In this document: in pieces, positions 45,494 through 53,734 of the stretch
Position numbering within the stretch: position 1 is the first letter of the stretch
Layout of the letters: every line of letters starts with the position of its first letter
Source: Actinomycetes bacterium
GTDB taxonomy: Bacteria; Actinomycetota; Acidimicrobiia; Acidimicrobiales; Bog-793
Assembly (NCBI GenBank): GCA_021786195.1
Contig: JAJYNS010000091.1
Coordinates: forward strand, 1 to 64,000
DNA: 64,000 nt
Direction of reading: 5' to 3'
Notes under the pieces: generated by a model
What the model saw: only the letters and a program-made list of their open reading frames with translations
What the model was told of the DNA's origin: nothing
The model's database searches: none
Made by a program: the position numbers and the translations under genes

Positions 45494-46144
45494 ATGGACG
45501 AGCGAATGCGCGAGCAGGAGTTCGGGGCGGGTCGCATTCCGACCTATGTCGCGTCGGCAGACCCGATCTCGAGGGCCGGGCTCGTCGCGCAGCTGCGAGG
45601 GCAGCACGGCCTCGCGGTGGTCGACGATCCCGAGCGGGCGGCGGTCGCGATCGTCGTCGTCGACTCGGTCGACGAGCAGGCGGCGCAGGCGATAAGGACG
45701 CTCCTGCGGGGCGGCACCGGCCACGTCCTGCTCGTCGCGACGACCGTCGACGACCAGGGCGTGCTCACCGCCGTCGAGGCGGGCGCCTCCGCCATCGTGC
45801 GGCGGGTAGACGCCGCCCCGGAGAAGCTGGCGGCGACGGTCCGCGCGACGGCCGAGGGGCACGGCGCGCTGCCGCCGGACCTGCTCGGTTCGCTGCTCTC
45901 CCAGGTGGGAAGGCTCCAGCGCAACGTCCTGCACCCCCGGGGGATCCACTTCAACGGGTTCAGCGAGCGCGAGATCGAGGTGCTCCGGCTGGTGGCGGAC
46001 GGGTTCGACACCGCCGAGATCGCGGAGAAGCTCTCCTACTCGGAGCGCACGGTGAAGAACGTCATCCATGACGTCACCTCACGCTTCAACCTCCGCAACC
46101 GTTGCCACGCAGTCGCCTACGCGCTGCGCTCCGGCGTGATCTGA
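45494..46144 (+). CDS. LuxR/NarL family response-regulator-like transcription factor
   Basis: 216 aa. The C-terminal HTH is clear: FNGFSEREIEVLRLVADGFD, then TAEIAEKLSYSERTVKNVIH. The N-terminal receiver keeps an Asp in VAIVVVDSVDEQ and in SADPISRAG, but the conserved Lys region reads AGASAIVRRVDAAPE, with Arg in its place. The receiver may therefore be phosphorylation-independent. No histidine kinase is adjacent. ATG 45494 has GGGAG close upstream. Direct repeats 80-200 nt upstream are candidate sites for this or another regulator. Targets unknown. Confidence 0.88.
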   Translation: MDERMREQEFGAGRIPTYVASADPISRAGLVAQLRGQHGLAVVDDPERAAVAIVVVDSVDEQAAQAIRTLLRGGTGHVLLVATTVDDQGVLTAVEAGASAIVRRVDAAPEKLAATVRATAEGHGALPPDLLGSLLSQVGRLQRNVLHPRGIHFNGFSEREIEVLRLVADGFDTAEIAEKLSYSERTVKNVIHDVTSRFNLRNRCHAVAYALRSGVI

Positions 46145-46160
46145 CCGGCTCGCCCGGCGC

Positions 46161-47207
46161 TCAGCCCGCCGCCCGGTCCCCCGGCGCGCGCCGCCTCGCG
46201 GCCGAGGCGATCCAGGGTGGCGTCCAACCGGAGTCGGCGGCGGTCAGGTTCGTCGCCGGAGGGACGAGCTCGTCGATGCGGTCGAGCGTCTCGTCGTCGA
46301 GCTCGACGGACGACCCGGCCAGGAGGTCTTCGAGCTGCTCCATCGTCCGCGGCCCGATGATTGCCGAGGTGACGGCCGGGTGCGCGACGCTGAACGCGAG
46401 CGCGAGGTGGGTGAGCGAGACGCCGGCATCGCCGGCAACCTGCTCGAGTTCGCCGACGAGCTCGAGCTTGCGGCGGTTGCCGGGCAGGCGGGGGTCGAAG
46501 CGATCAGGAATGCGCGAGGCGCGGCCTTTGGTGAGGTCCACGTCCCTCTCCGAGCGGAAGCGGCCGGTCAGCCAGCCTCCTGCGAGAGGGCTCCAGACGA
46601 TGACGCCCATGCCGTAGCGCAGGCAGGTCGGCAGCACCGACCCCTCGATCTCTCGGACGAAGATCGAGTATGGGGGCTGCTCGCAGCGGAAACGCTCGAG
46701 CCCGCGCCGCTCCGCCGCCCACTGTGCCTCGACGATGAGCTCGGCGGGGAAGGTCGAGCTGCCGATGGCACGCACCTTCCCTTGATGGACGAGGTCGGAC
46801 AGCGCGGAGAGCGTCTCTTCGACGTCGGTGGTGGGGTCGGGCCGGTGGACCTGGTAGAGGTCGAGATGGTCAGTCCCGAGCCGGCGAAGGCTCGCCTCCA
46901 CCTCGCGGACGATCCAGCGGCGGGAGCTCCCGCGCCGGTTCGGGTCCTGCCCCATCTCGCCGTGGACCTTGGAGGCCAGCACGACGTCGTCGCGGCGGTG
47001 CGCGAGGGCCCGCCCGACGATCTCCTCGGACTGGCCCGCCGAGTAGACGTCTGCGGTGTCGATGAAGTTGATCCCGGCGTCGAGGGCCGCGTGGATGATG
47101 CGGACGCAGTCGTCCGGATCGTCGTTGCCCCAGGCGCCGAACATCATCGCCCCGAGGCAGTAGGTCGAGACCTGGATCCCGGTCGTGCCGAGCGTGCGGT
47201 AGCGCAT
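46161..47207 (-). CDS. Aldo/keto reductase (YajO/AKR11-like)
   Basis: 348-aa AKR. Tetrad D50 and Y55 (FIDTADVYSAGQSEEIVG), K80 (DVVLASKVHGEMG) and H121 (LYQVHRP) intact; C-terminal cofactor block SAIIGPRTMEQLEDLL. Start ATG 47207; TATGGT lies 5 nt upstream and no SD is seen. Longer than the AKR at 4110 and of a different subgroup, close to proteins acting on small aldehydes or linked to stress. Converges on the LuxR gene with a 16-bp gap and is divergent from the MgtE-like gene. Substrate not assignable. Confidence 0.92.
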   Translation of the reverse strand: MRYRTLGTTGIQVSTYCLGAMMFGAWGNDDPDDCVRIIHAALDAGINFIDTADVYSAGQSEEIVGRALAHRRDDVVLASKVHGEMGQDPNRRGSSRRWIVREVEASLRRLGTDHLDLYQVHRPDPTTDVEETLSALSDLVHQGKVRAIGSSTFPAELIVEAQWAAERRGLERFRCEQPPYSIFVREIEGSVLPTCLRYGMGVIVWSPLAGGWLTGRFRSERDVDLTKGRASRIPDRFDPRLPGNRRKLELVGELEQVAGDAGVSLTHLALAFSVAHPAVTSAIIGPRTMEQLEDLLAGSSVELDDETLDRIDELVPPATNLTAADSGWTPPWIASAARRRAPGDRAAG

Positions 47208-47250
47208 GGCCAACCATACCGAGGGCAGGCCCGGGCTGCCCTCGGACCGG

Positions 47251-47304
47251 TACGATTCGTGCGTGGTCCAGCCAAGGCGCCGGCCCGGGGAGGGCGGGCG
47301 CTGA
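47251..47304 (+). promoter_or_regulatory. Possible leaderless 13-codon leader peptide ahead of the MgtE-like gene
   Basis: TACGAT (47251-47256) sits 6 nt before GTG 47263, which opens a 13-codon frame (VVQPRRRPGEGGR) whose TGA overlaps the ATG of the MgtE-like gene (TGATG). The SD of that gene lies inside the small frame. Could be a translational-coupling leader that senses ion or proline/arginine status, by analogy with MgtL-type leaders. The peptide itself may have no function. Confidence 0.35.
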
Positions 47305-48572
47305 TGTCGGCGCCGGAGCCGGCGGTGCTCCACCTCTCGAGCCTCGTGAGGAGCGCGTTGAGGGACGCGAGGGGCGAGCGGGTGGGCCGGGTCGAGGACG
47401 CGATCGTGCGCCTCGACGGCCAGGCGCACCCCCCGGTCACGGGCCTGGTCGTGAGCATCGGCCGGCGTGAGCTCTTCCTCCCGATCGGCGGGGTCGCAGG
47501 GCTGTCGTCGGACGGGGCCCACCTCGCCGGGGAGACCGTCGACCTCGGGCGCTTCGAGCGCCGCCCGGGCGAGCTGCTGCTGGCGCGGGACCTGTCCTCG
47601 CGCCACCTCATCAACCTCGTCGGCGCCCGGCTCATCCGAGCCAACGAGATCGAGCTCGCCTGCGTCGACGGCGAGTGGCGGGTCGTCGGCGTCGACCCCT
47701 CCGGCAAGGGCGTCCTCAGGCGGCTGTTGCCTCGGGCGCTCGCCCGGCGGGTGCGCTCGGGGCCCGTCGTCGACTGGGCCAGCATCGAGCCCTTCGTCGC
47801 CCACGTCCCGAGCGCCCGGATGCGCATCCCCTACCGCAAGCTCGCACGGCTGCGGGCGGCGGAGATCGCCGATCTGGTCGAGGCCGCCTCCCACGAGGAG
47901 GGCGAGGAGATCATCGAGGCCGTTGGCCAGGACCACGAGCTGGAGGCCGACGTCTTCGAGGAGCTCGATCCCGAGCACCAGCTGGAGTTCCTGAGGGAGC
48001 GCTCCGACGACGAGGCGGCCAGGCTGCTCGCCACGATGGCCCCGGACGACGCCGCCGACCTCCTGGCGGACTTCGACCAGCAGCGGCGCCTGCCCGTGCT
48101 CGACGCCCTGCCCCCGAAGCAGCGATCCAAGGTCCGGGCGCTGCTCAGCTACAACCCCGAGACGGCGGGCGGGCTGATGAGCCCTGACTTCATCCTGCTT
48201 CCTGAGTCGTCCCCCGTGTCCGCCGCGCTCGAGGCCGTGCGGACGAGCGAAGCCGCGCCCGAGGCGCTCTCGACGGTGTTCGTGTCGGACGACTCCGGGA
48301 GGCTCGTCGGCGCGGCGTCCGTCGTGCGGCTGCTGCGGTCCGAGCCCGACGACCCGCTCGGCAGCGTCGCCGAGCGGGACCCGGTGAGCGTCCGAGCCGA
48401 CGCCGACCTCCAGGCGGTCGTGCGGAAGATGTCGGACTTCAACCTCTCGGCGACGCCAGTGGTCGACGCCGAGCACCGCATGGTCGGCGTCGTGACGGTC
48501 GACGACGTGCTCGAGCTCGTCCTGCCGAGCGGGTGGCGGCGCGACTTCGGGATGGGAGCGCCTGAAAAATAA
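47304..48572 (+). CDS. MgtE N-domain/CBS protein with PRC-barrel, no membrane domain
   Basis: 422-aa soluble protein. Two PRC-barrel-like segments (about 8-95 and 95-165: SALRDARGERVGRVEDAIVR, LINLVGARLIRANEIELACV) are followed by an MgtE N-domain superhelix (RLRAAEIADLVEAASHEEGE to DALPPKQRSKVRALLSY, about 180-285) and a CBS pair (MSPDFILLPESSPVSAALEA; ERDPVSVRADADLQAVVRKM to VVTVDDVLELV). In MgtE these cytosolic parts sense Mg and gate the channel, but here the channel domain is absent. The next gene on the strand is an NRAMP-like transporter, so this may be its regulatory subunit. SD GGGAGG upstream of ATG 47304. Confidence 0.85.
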   Translation: MSAPEPAVLHLSSLVRSALRDARGERVGRVEDAIVRLDGQAHPPVTGLVVSIGRRELFLPIGGVAGLSSDGAHLAGETVDLGRFERRPGELLLARDLSSRHLINLVGARLIRANEIELACVDGEWRVVGVDPSGKGVLRRLLPRALARRVRSGPVVDWASIEPFVAHVPSARMRIPYRKLARLRAAEIADLVEAASHEEGEEIIEAVGQDHELEADVFEELDPEHQLEFLRERSDDEAARLLATMAPDDAADLLADFDQQRRLPVLDALPPKQRSKVRALLSYNPETAGGLMSPDFILLPESSPVSAALEAVRTSEAAPEALSTVFVSDDSGRLVGAASVVRLLRSEPDDPLGSVAERDPVSVRADADLQAVVRKMSDFNLSATPVVDAEHRMVGVVTVDDVLELVLPSGWRRDFGMGAPEK

Positions 48573-48916
48573 GGCGGGCATACGTACACAACTCCCCGAC
48601 GTGCGGCGTCGCGACCGGCGGCGGTAGCATCGGCGTGCAAGCAGCCGCGCCTCGCTCGGTGAGGCGGCGCGCCGGGAAGGCCCGGTGAGCCCGTCGCCCA
48701 GCGGGAGCTACCTCGCTCGGGGCGCGCCTGGCCGCGGGCGAGGAGAGGAGGCAGCCCTGAACGCCGACCATAGGTCGAAACCCGACCAACGCGAGCGTGC
48801 ACTGCCCGGGTGAGCTGACCGGCTCCGCCTAGGCGCTGGGTCGACCGGCCCGCCGCCGTGCACGCACCTGACAGGTACGCACACGCACGGCCCGAGCCCA
48901 CGGGAGGTGACCCAGC
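48573..48916 (+). other. 344-bp leader region ahead of the NRAMP-like gene, no gene seen
   Basis: No convincing frame on either strand. The segment is rich in inverted repeats: GCCTC-N7-GAGGC near 48640-48665, GGCGCGCC twice, and a terminal hairpin at 48855-48891. TAGCAT at 48625-48630 could be a -10 box. The length and structure suggest an RNA leader that controls the transporter, but I could not fit it to a known metal riboswitch (see rejected items). Confidence 0.5.
48855..48891 (+). promoter_or_regulatory. Hairpin in the NRAMP leader
   Basis: GCCGTGC (48855-48861) pairs with GCACGGC (48885-48891), and inside it ACCT-GAC-AGGT forms a second perfect stem flanked by ACGC on both sides. It ends 11 nt before the SD GGAGGTGA of the transporter, so it could switch SD access or terminate early transcripts. 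Confidence 0.45.
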
Positions 48917-50620
48917 ATGACGGACCCCACGCGCACCCGCCCCCGCCCCCACCGACTCCCCCGAAGCAGCAGCCCCGACCCCGGCGCGGCCCGTCCTGTG
49001 GCGGTCCCCGGCAGCGCGGTCCTCGACGAGGCGCACCTCGGCGACATCGAGGGCGCGCTGGGCACGATCCGCATCGGCGACAGCGGCGCCCGCCGCACGC
49101 TCGGCGCCCGGCTGCTGACGCTCCTCGCCATCGTCGGCCCCGGGATCATCGTCATGGTCGGCGACAACGACGCCGGCGGGGTCTGGACCTACTCGCAGGC
49201 GGGCCTCGACTACGGCCTGAGCCTGCTGTGGACCCTCCCCCTGCTCATCCCGGTGCTCGTCGTCAACCAGGAGATGGTCGTCCGGCTGGGCGCCGTGACC
49301 GGCGTCGGCCACGCCCGCCTCATCAACGAGCGCTTCGGGAGGTTCTGGGGCGCCTTCTCGGTCGGAGACCTGTTCCTCCTCAACTTCTTGACGATCGTCA
49401 CCGAGTTCATCGGCGTGAGCCTGGCGCTCGGCTACTTCGGCCTGAGCAGCTACGTCTCGGTCCCGCTCGCGGCCGTGGCGCTCATCGGGATGACGGTGAC
49501 GGGGAGCTTCCGCCGTTGGGAGCGGTTCATGCTCTTCTTCGTCGCCGCCAACTTCCTCGTGATCCCGCTCGTCGTCTTCAGCCACCCTCACCTCGGCCCG
49601 GTCGTCCACGGCTTCGTCGTGCCGGGGATCGAGGGCGGGGTCAACTCGACCGCGGTCCTGCTCGTCATCGCGATCGTCGGGACCACGGTCGCGCCGTGGC
49701 AGCTGTTCTTCCAGCAGTCGAACATCGTCGACAAGCGGATCGTCCCCCGCTGGATCAACTACGAGCGGGCCGACACCGTCATCGGCTCGCTCGTAACCGT
49801 GCTCGGCGCGAGCCTGCTCATGATCACGGTGGCCTTCGCCTTCCGCCACCACCCGACCCTCGCGGCGCACGTCGTCAACGCCGGGGGCATCGCCAGCGGG
49901 CTCGGCCGCCTGCTCGGCCACGGCGCGGGTGCCCTGTACGCCATCGTGCTGCTCAACGCGTCGATCATCGGTGGCGCCGCCGTCACGCTCGCCACGTCCT
50001 ACGCCGTCGGCGACATGTTCGGCATGCGGCACTCGCTCCACCGAGGCTTCGCCGAGGCGAAGCAGTTCTACGCGAGCTTCTCCGGGCTCGTGGTGCTCGC
50101 CGCTGCGATCGTCCTCATCCCCCACGCGCCGCTCGGGCTGATCACCGTCTCCGTGCAGGCCCTCGCCGGGGTGCTGCTGCCGAGCGCGACGGTCTTCCTG
50201 CTGCTCTTGTGCAACGACGCCGCCGTGCTCGGGCCCTGGGTCAACCGGCCGTGGCTCAACGCCGTCGCCGGGTTCATCGTCGCGGTCCTCGTCGCCCTGT
50301 CGCTGGTGCTGATGGCGACGACGGTGTTCTCGAACCTCGACGTGCACCTGCTCCTCGCCGGTCTCGGCGCGGTGATCGTGGTCGGCGCGATCGTCGCGGT
50401 GGTGGCGGTGGTGCGGGCGCGACCTGGTGCGGGGGTCGAAACCGAGGAGGTCCCGGCCTCGCCTCGGGAGACCTGGCGGATGCCGCCCCTCGCCCTCCTC
50501 GAGCGCCCCCGGTGGTCCCGTGGCAGGACCGCGGCGATGTTCACCCTCCGCGGCTACCTCGTGCTCGCGGTGATCCTCCTCCTCGTCAAGGCGATCCAGC
50601 TCGGGACGGCCCACCACTGA
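48917..50620 (+). CDS. NRAMP-like divalent metal cation transporter
   Basis: 567-aa membrane protein with about 11 helices. The first-helix motif reads GPGIIVMVGDNDAGGVWTYS, then QAG, the variant DxD-(A/P)-x-G-x-x-TYSQAG form of the NRAMP-related family rather than DPGN of classical MntH. The helix-6 equivalent is VGTTVAPWQLFFQQS in place of MPH. A hydrophilic 60-residue N-terminus and a C-terminal insertion before the last helix are unusual. ATG 48917 with perfect SD GGAGGTGA at 6 nt. Paired with the upstream MgtE-like protein, which suggests Mg or Mn as substrate; that is inference. Confidence 0.88.
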   Translation: MTDPTRTRPRPHRLPRSSSPDPGAARPVAVPGSAVLDEAHLGDIEGALGTIRIGDSGARRTLGARLLTLLAIVGPGIIVMVGDNDAGGVWTYSQAGLDYGLSLLWTLPLLIPVLVVNQEMVVRLGAVTGVGHARLINERFGRFWGAFSVGDLFLLNFLTIVTEFIGVSLALGYFGLSSYVSVPLAAVALIGMTVTGSFRRWERFMLFFVAANFLVIPLVVFSHPHLGPVVHGFVVPGIEGGVNSTAVLLVIAIVGTTVAPWQLFFQQSNIVDKRIVPRWINYERADTVIGSLVTVLGASLLMITVAFAFRHHPTLAAHVVNAGGIASGLGRLLGHGAGALYAIVLLNASIIGGAAVTLATSYAVGDMFGMRHSLHRGFAEAKQFYASFSGLVVLAAAIVLIPHAPLGLITVSVQALAGVLLPSATVFLLLLCNDAAVLGPWVNRPWLNAVAGFIVAVLVALSLVLMATTVFSNLDVHLLLAGLGAVIVVGAIVAVVAVVRARPGAGVETEEVPASPRETWRMPPLALLERPRWSRGRTAAMFTLRGYLVLAVILLLVKAIQLGTAHH

Positions 50621-51888
50621 TCCGCGTCGCCTTCCTCCTCTACCGGGGCAACCCCTACTGCGGCGGCCAGGGCGTGTATGCCCGGCACCTCACTCGCGAG
50701 CTCGCCGCGCTCGGCCACGAGGTCACCGTGCTCTCCGGCCAGCCCTATCCCGTGCTCTGCGAGGGCGTGCGCCTGGTGAAGGTCCCCAGCCTCGACCTCT
50801 ACCGTGACAGCGACGCCTTCCGCCTGCCGCGGCTGCGCGAGCTCGAGTCGCCCTCGGACCTCGTCGAGGTGGCGACGATGCTCGCCGGCGGCTTCCCCGA
50901 GCCTCGCACGTTCTCGCTGCGAGCCCGGCGGGAGCTGCTCGCTCGAGCCGGGGAGTTCGACGTCGTCCACGACGACCAGAGCCTCGGCAGCGGGCTGCTC
51001 AGGATGGCCCGTGACGGATGGCCCGTGGTCGCCTCGATCCACCACCCCATCACGGTGGACCGGGCGATCGACCTCGAGCATGCCGATGGGCTCGCCCGGC
51101 GGGTCCAGCTCCGGCGGTGGTACTCCTTCGCCTCCATGCAGGGGCGGGTGGCCCGGGCCCTGCCGAAGGTGCTCACCGTCTCTCAGTCCTCTCGGCTCGA
51201 CATCGTCGAACAGCTGGGCGTCGACCCCGAGCGGGTCGCGGTCGTGCCGATCGGGGTCGACCCGGCGCTGCACCGGCCGCTGCCCTGGGTGCGGCGGGTG
51301 CCGGGCCGCATCATGACGACGGCGAGCGCCGACGTCCCGATGAAGGGCCTCGCCCACCTCCTTGAGGCGCTGGCGAAGGTCCGGACGGACCACCCCGAGG
51401 CCCACCTGGTCGTCGTCGGGCGGCCCCGCCAGGACGGGCCGACACTCAAGCTCGTCGACCGGCTCGGTCTCGGCGCCGCCGTCGAGTTCGCCGCCGGGGA
51501 GAGCGACGAGCGCCTCGTCGAGCGCTACGCCGAGGCGAGCCTCGCCGCTGTGCCCTCGCTCTACGAGGGCTTCTCGCTCCCGGCAGCCGAGGCGATGGCC
51601 TGCGGGGTGCCGCTCGTCGCGACGAGCGCCGGTGCCCTTCCCGAGGTGGCCGGGCGCGACGGGGAGAGCGCGCTCCTCGTGCCGCCCCGTGACGCCGAGG
51701 CGCTCGCCTCGGCGCTGCGCCGCCTGCTCGACGAGCCCCAGCTCGCGGCGCGCCTCGGCGCGGCGGGCCGCCGCCGCGTGCTCGATCGCTTCACCTGGTC
51801 GCGTGCCGCAAGGGGGACCGCAGCGCAGTACGAGGCGCTGCTCGAGCTCGCCCGAGGCCGGCGGCGCGCCTCCGGCCGGCCGTGCTGA
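50617..51888 (+). CDS. Family 4 glycosyltransferase (probable CTG start)
   Basis: 423 aa if started at CTG 50617, whose bases overlap the NRAMP stop as CTGA. That start gives (L)IRVAFLLYRGNPYCGGQGVY, the expected GT4 N-terminus with the nucleotide-binding Gly-rich loop; no ATG, GTG or TTG is available there, and the next internal ATG would remove the first 87 residues. GT-B features: GQPYPVLCEG, SIHHPITVDRA, LTVSQSSRLDIVEQLG, then PIGVD, and the donor-site E-x7-E in YEGFSLPAAEAMACGVPLV. Probably transfers a sugar from an NDP-sugar to a lipid or glycan. It heads a run of GT, methyltransferase and toroid genes with overlapping ends. Confidence 0.87.
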   Translation: MIRVAFLLYRGNPYCGGQGVYARHLTRELAALGHEVTVLSGQPYPVLCEGVRLVKVPSLDLYRDSDAFRLPRLRELESPSDLVEVATMLAGGFPEPRTFSLRARRELLARAGEFDVVHDDQSLGSGLLRMARDGWPVVASIHHPITVDRAIDLEHADGLARRVQLRRWYSFASMQGRVARALPKVLTVSQSSRLDIVEQLGVDPERVAVVPIGVDPALHRPLPWVRRVPGRIMTTASADVPMKGLAHLLEALAKVRTDHPEAHLVVVGRPRQDGPTLKLVDRLGLGAAVEFAAGESDERLVERYAEASLAAVPSLYEGFSLPAAEAMACGVPLVATSAGALPEVAGRDGESALLVPPRDAEALASALRRLLDEPQLAARLGAAGRRRVLDRFTWSRAARGTAAQYEALLELARGRRRASGRPC

Positions 51889-52598
51889 CCGTCGACCTCC
51901 GCCGCGCCCGGATCACCCCAGGGACGCGGTTGCTCGACATCGGCTGCGGGGGCGGCCGGCACGCCTTCGCTGCCGCCAGGGCCGGGGCCGAGGTCCTCGC
52001 GCTCGACAACAGCGCCGAGGAGTGCGACCGGGTCCGGGCGACCTTCGCCGCCATGCGCGGCGCGGGCGAGCTCGCCCAAGACGCTCGCGCCGGGGTCGCT
52101 CGGGCCGACGCGGCCCGGCTGCCCTTCCCCGGCTCGAGCTTCGACCGGGTCATCGCCGCGGAGGTGCTCGAGCACCTTGCCGACGACTCCGCGGCGATCG
52201 CGGAGCTGGCGAGGGTGCTCCGGCCCGGGGGGATCCTCGCCGTCACCGTGCCCCGCTTCTGGCCCGAGCTCGTCAACTGGTGCCTGTCGCGCCGCTACCA
52301 CCAGGTGCCCGGCGGCCACGTCCGCATCTACCGCCGCGCTCAGCTGCGCGCTCGGCTGGGACGAGCCGGTCTGCGCGTCGTCGGCTCCCATCACGCCCAT
52401 TCGCTGCACTCCCCGTACTGGTGGCTGCGCTGCGCCGTCGGGATCGAGCGCGAGGACCACTGGCTCGTCGCCGCCTACCACCGCTTCCTCGTGTGGGACA
52501 TCGTCCGCGCTCCTCGCTCGACTCGTCTCCTGGCGAGGCTGCTCGACCCGCTGCTCGGCAAGAGCCTCGTCGTCTACCTCGAGCGGCAGGGGCCTTGA
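51882..52598 (+). CDS. Class I SAM-dependent methyltransferase
   Basis: 238 aa. SAM motif I LLDIGCGGGRHAFAAARAGA, acidic residue of motif II (EVLALDNS), FDRVIAAEVLEHLADDSAAI and VLRPGGILAVTVPRFWPEL are typical of methyltransferase family 11/UbiE-like proteins; the C-terminal half (WCLSRRYHQVPGGHVRIYRR) is longer than usual and probably binds the acceptor. GTG 51882 overlaps the glycosyltransferase stop; its own stop overlaps the next start (TTGA). Acceptor unknown, possibly the product of the glycosyltransferase. Confidence 0.88.
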   Translation: MLTVDLRRARITPGTRLLDIGCGGGRHAFAAARAGAEVLALDNSAEECDRVRATFAAMRGAGELAQDARAGVARADAARLPFPGSSFDRVIAAEVLEHLADDSAAIAELARVLRPGGILAVTVPRFWPELVNWCLSRRYHQVPGGHVRIYRRAQLRARLGRAGLRVVGSHHAHSLHSPYWWLRCAVGIEREDHWLVAAYHRFLVWDIVRAPRSTRLLARLLDPLLGKSLVVYLERQGP

Positions 52599-53734
52599 GC
52601 GGGCCGTCTTCGCCCTTCGGCGCCCCGGCCTCCGCTGCTTCGGGGCGAGGTGGCCCCGACGGCGCTCGCGCCCCGGCCGGGCCGGCGCGCGCCGAGCTCG
52701 AGGAGACCGGCGCCAGCATCGAGGCGGTCCAGCTGAGCAGCGGGATGATCCCCTGGTACCCCGGTGGCCACGCGGACCCGTGGAACCACGTCGAGGCGGC
52801 AATGGCCCTCAGCGCGACGGGCCGGGTCGCCGCGGCGGAGCGCGCCTATGAGTGGCTGCTTTCGACCCAGCGCGAGGACGGCGCCTGGCACGCCTACTAC
52901 ACCTCGGCGGGCGAGGTGGAAGAGCCCCGTCTCGACACGAACCTCACCGCCTACGTCGCGACCGGCGTCCGCCAGCACCATGCCGTGACCGGCGACCGGG
53001 GCTTCCTCGAGGAGATGTGGCCGGCCGTCGAGCGGGCGGTCGACTGGGTGCTGCGCTGGCAGGCCCCCTCGGGCGCGCTCGCCTGGTCGGTCTCTCCCGA
53101 AGGCGTCCCTGGCGACTTCGCGCTCCTCGCGGCGAGCTCGTCGGTGTGCACGAGCCTTTCCTCGGCGATCGCCTGCGCCCGGGCGCTCGGGCGCGAGCGC
53201 CCGGGCTGGCAGGACGCCCTCGGCCGCCTCGCCGCGGCTGTCGCGTGCCTCCCCGGGGAGTTCCTCCCGAAGGACGAGTTCGCGATGGACTGGTACTACC
53301 CGGTCCTCTCCGGCGCCCTGTCGGGAGGCGCGGCCGAGGCCCGCATCGACGCCGGGTGGCGCTCCTGGGTCGAAGAGGGCCACGGCGTGCGCTGCAGGTC
53401 CGACGGCGGCTGGGTGACGGCGGCCGAGACGGCGGAGTGCGCGCTGGCCTGCGTCCGCCTCGGCCGGCGAGATGCGGCCGCCGAGCTGCTCGAGTGGGTG
53501 CGGGAGCTGCGCGGTGACGACGGGTCGTACCTGACCGGGATCGTGCGTCCGGAGGGCGCCGAGTTCCCCTCGGGGGAGCGCACGACCTACTCCGCCGCGG
53601 CTGTCGTGCTCGCGGGCGACGCGCTCGCCGGCTCGCCCGCCTCTGCGGCGCTGCTCTCCCCGCTCGCGCCGTTCCTGCCGGGCGGCCTCGACGTGGCGGG
53701 CGGTGCCGAAGGCGAGGTCACCGCCGTCGCCTGA
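52595..53734 (+). CDS. (alpha/alpha) toroid protein, prenyltransferase/squalene-cyclase-repeat-like
   Basis: 379 aa from TTG 52595 (TTGA overlap with the methyltransferase stop). After a 35-residue low-complexity start, repeated helix pairs with aromatic turns appear: HADPWNHVEAAMALSATGRV, YEWLLSTQREDGAWHAYY, DTNLTAYVATGVRQHHA, then MWPAVERAVDWVLRWQAPSG and ECALACVRLGRRDAAAELLEWV. The QREDGAW and DGSYLTG turns resemble QW-like repeats of terpene cyclases/prenyltransferases and of (alpha/alpha)6 glycosidases. No catalytic motif (DxDD or glycosidase acid pair) can be named safely. Context with GT and methyltransferases suggests a glycan or lipid-modifying role; not recognised further. Confidence 0.78.
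   Translation: MSGPSSPFGAPASAASGRGGPDGARAPAGPARAELEETGASIEAVQLSSGMIPWYPGGHADPWNHVEAAMALSATGRVAAAERAYEWLLSTQREDGAWHAYYTSAGEVEEPRLDTNLTAYVATGVRQHHAVTGDRGFLEEMWPAVERAVDWVLRWQAPSGALAWSVSPEGVPGDFALLAASSSVCTSLSSAIACARALGRERPGWQDALGRLAAAVACLPGEFLPKDEFAMDWYYPVLSGALSGGAAEARIDAGWRSWVEEGHGVRCRSDGGWVTAAETAECALACVRLGRRDAAAELLEWVRELRGDDGSYLTGIVRPEGAEFPSGERTTYSAAAVVLAGDALAGSPASAALLSPLAPFLPGGLDVAGGAEGEVTAVA

Noticed and set aside
48573-48916. M-box (Mg), cobalamin or yybP-ykoY (Mn) riboswitch
   Set aside because: GGTGAGGC and a GGGAA...CCGGTG-like string caught my eye, but the remaining conserved blocks of these classes could not be placed.
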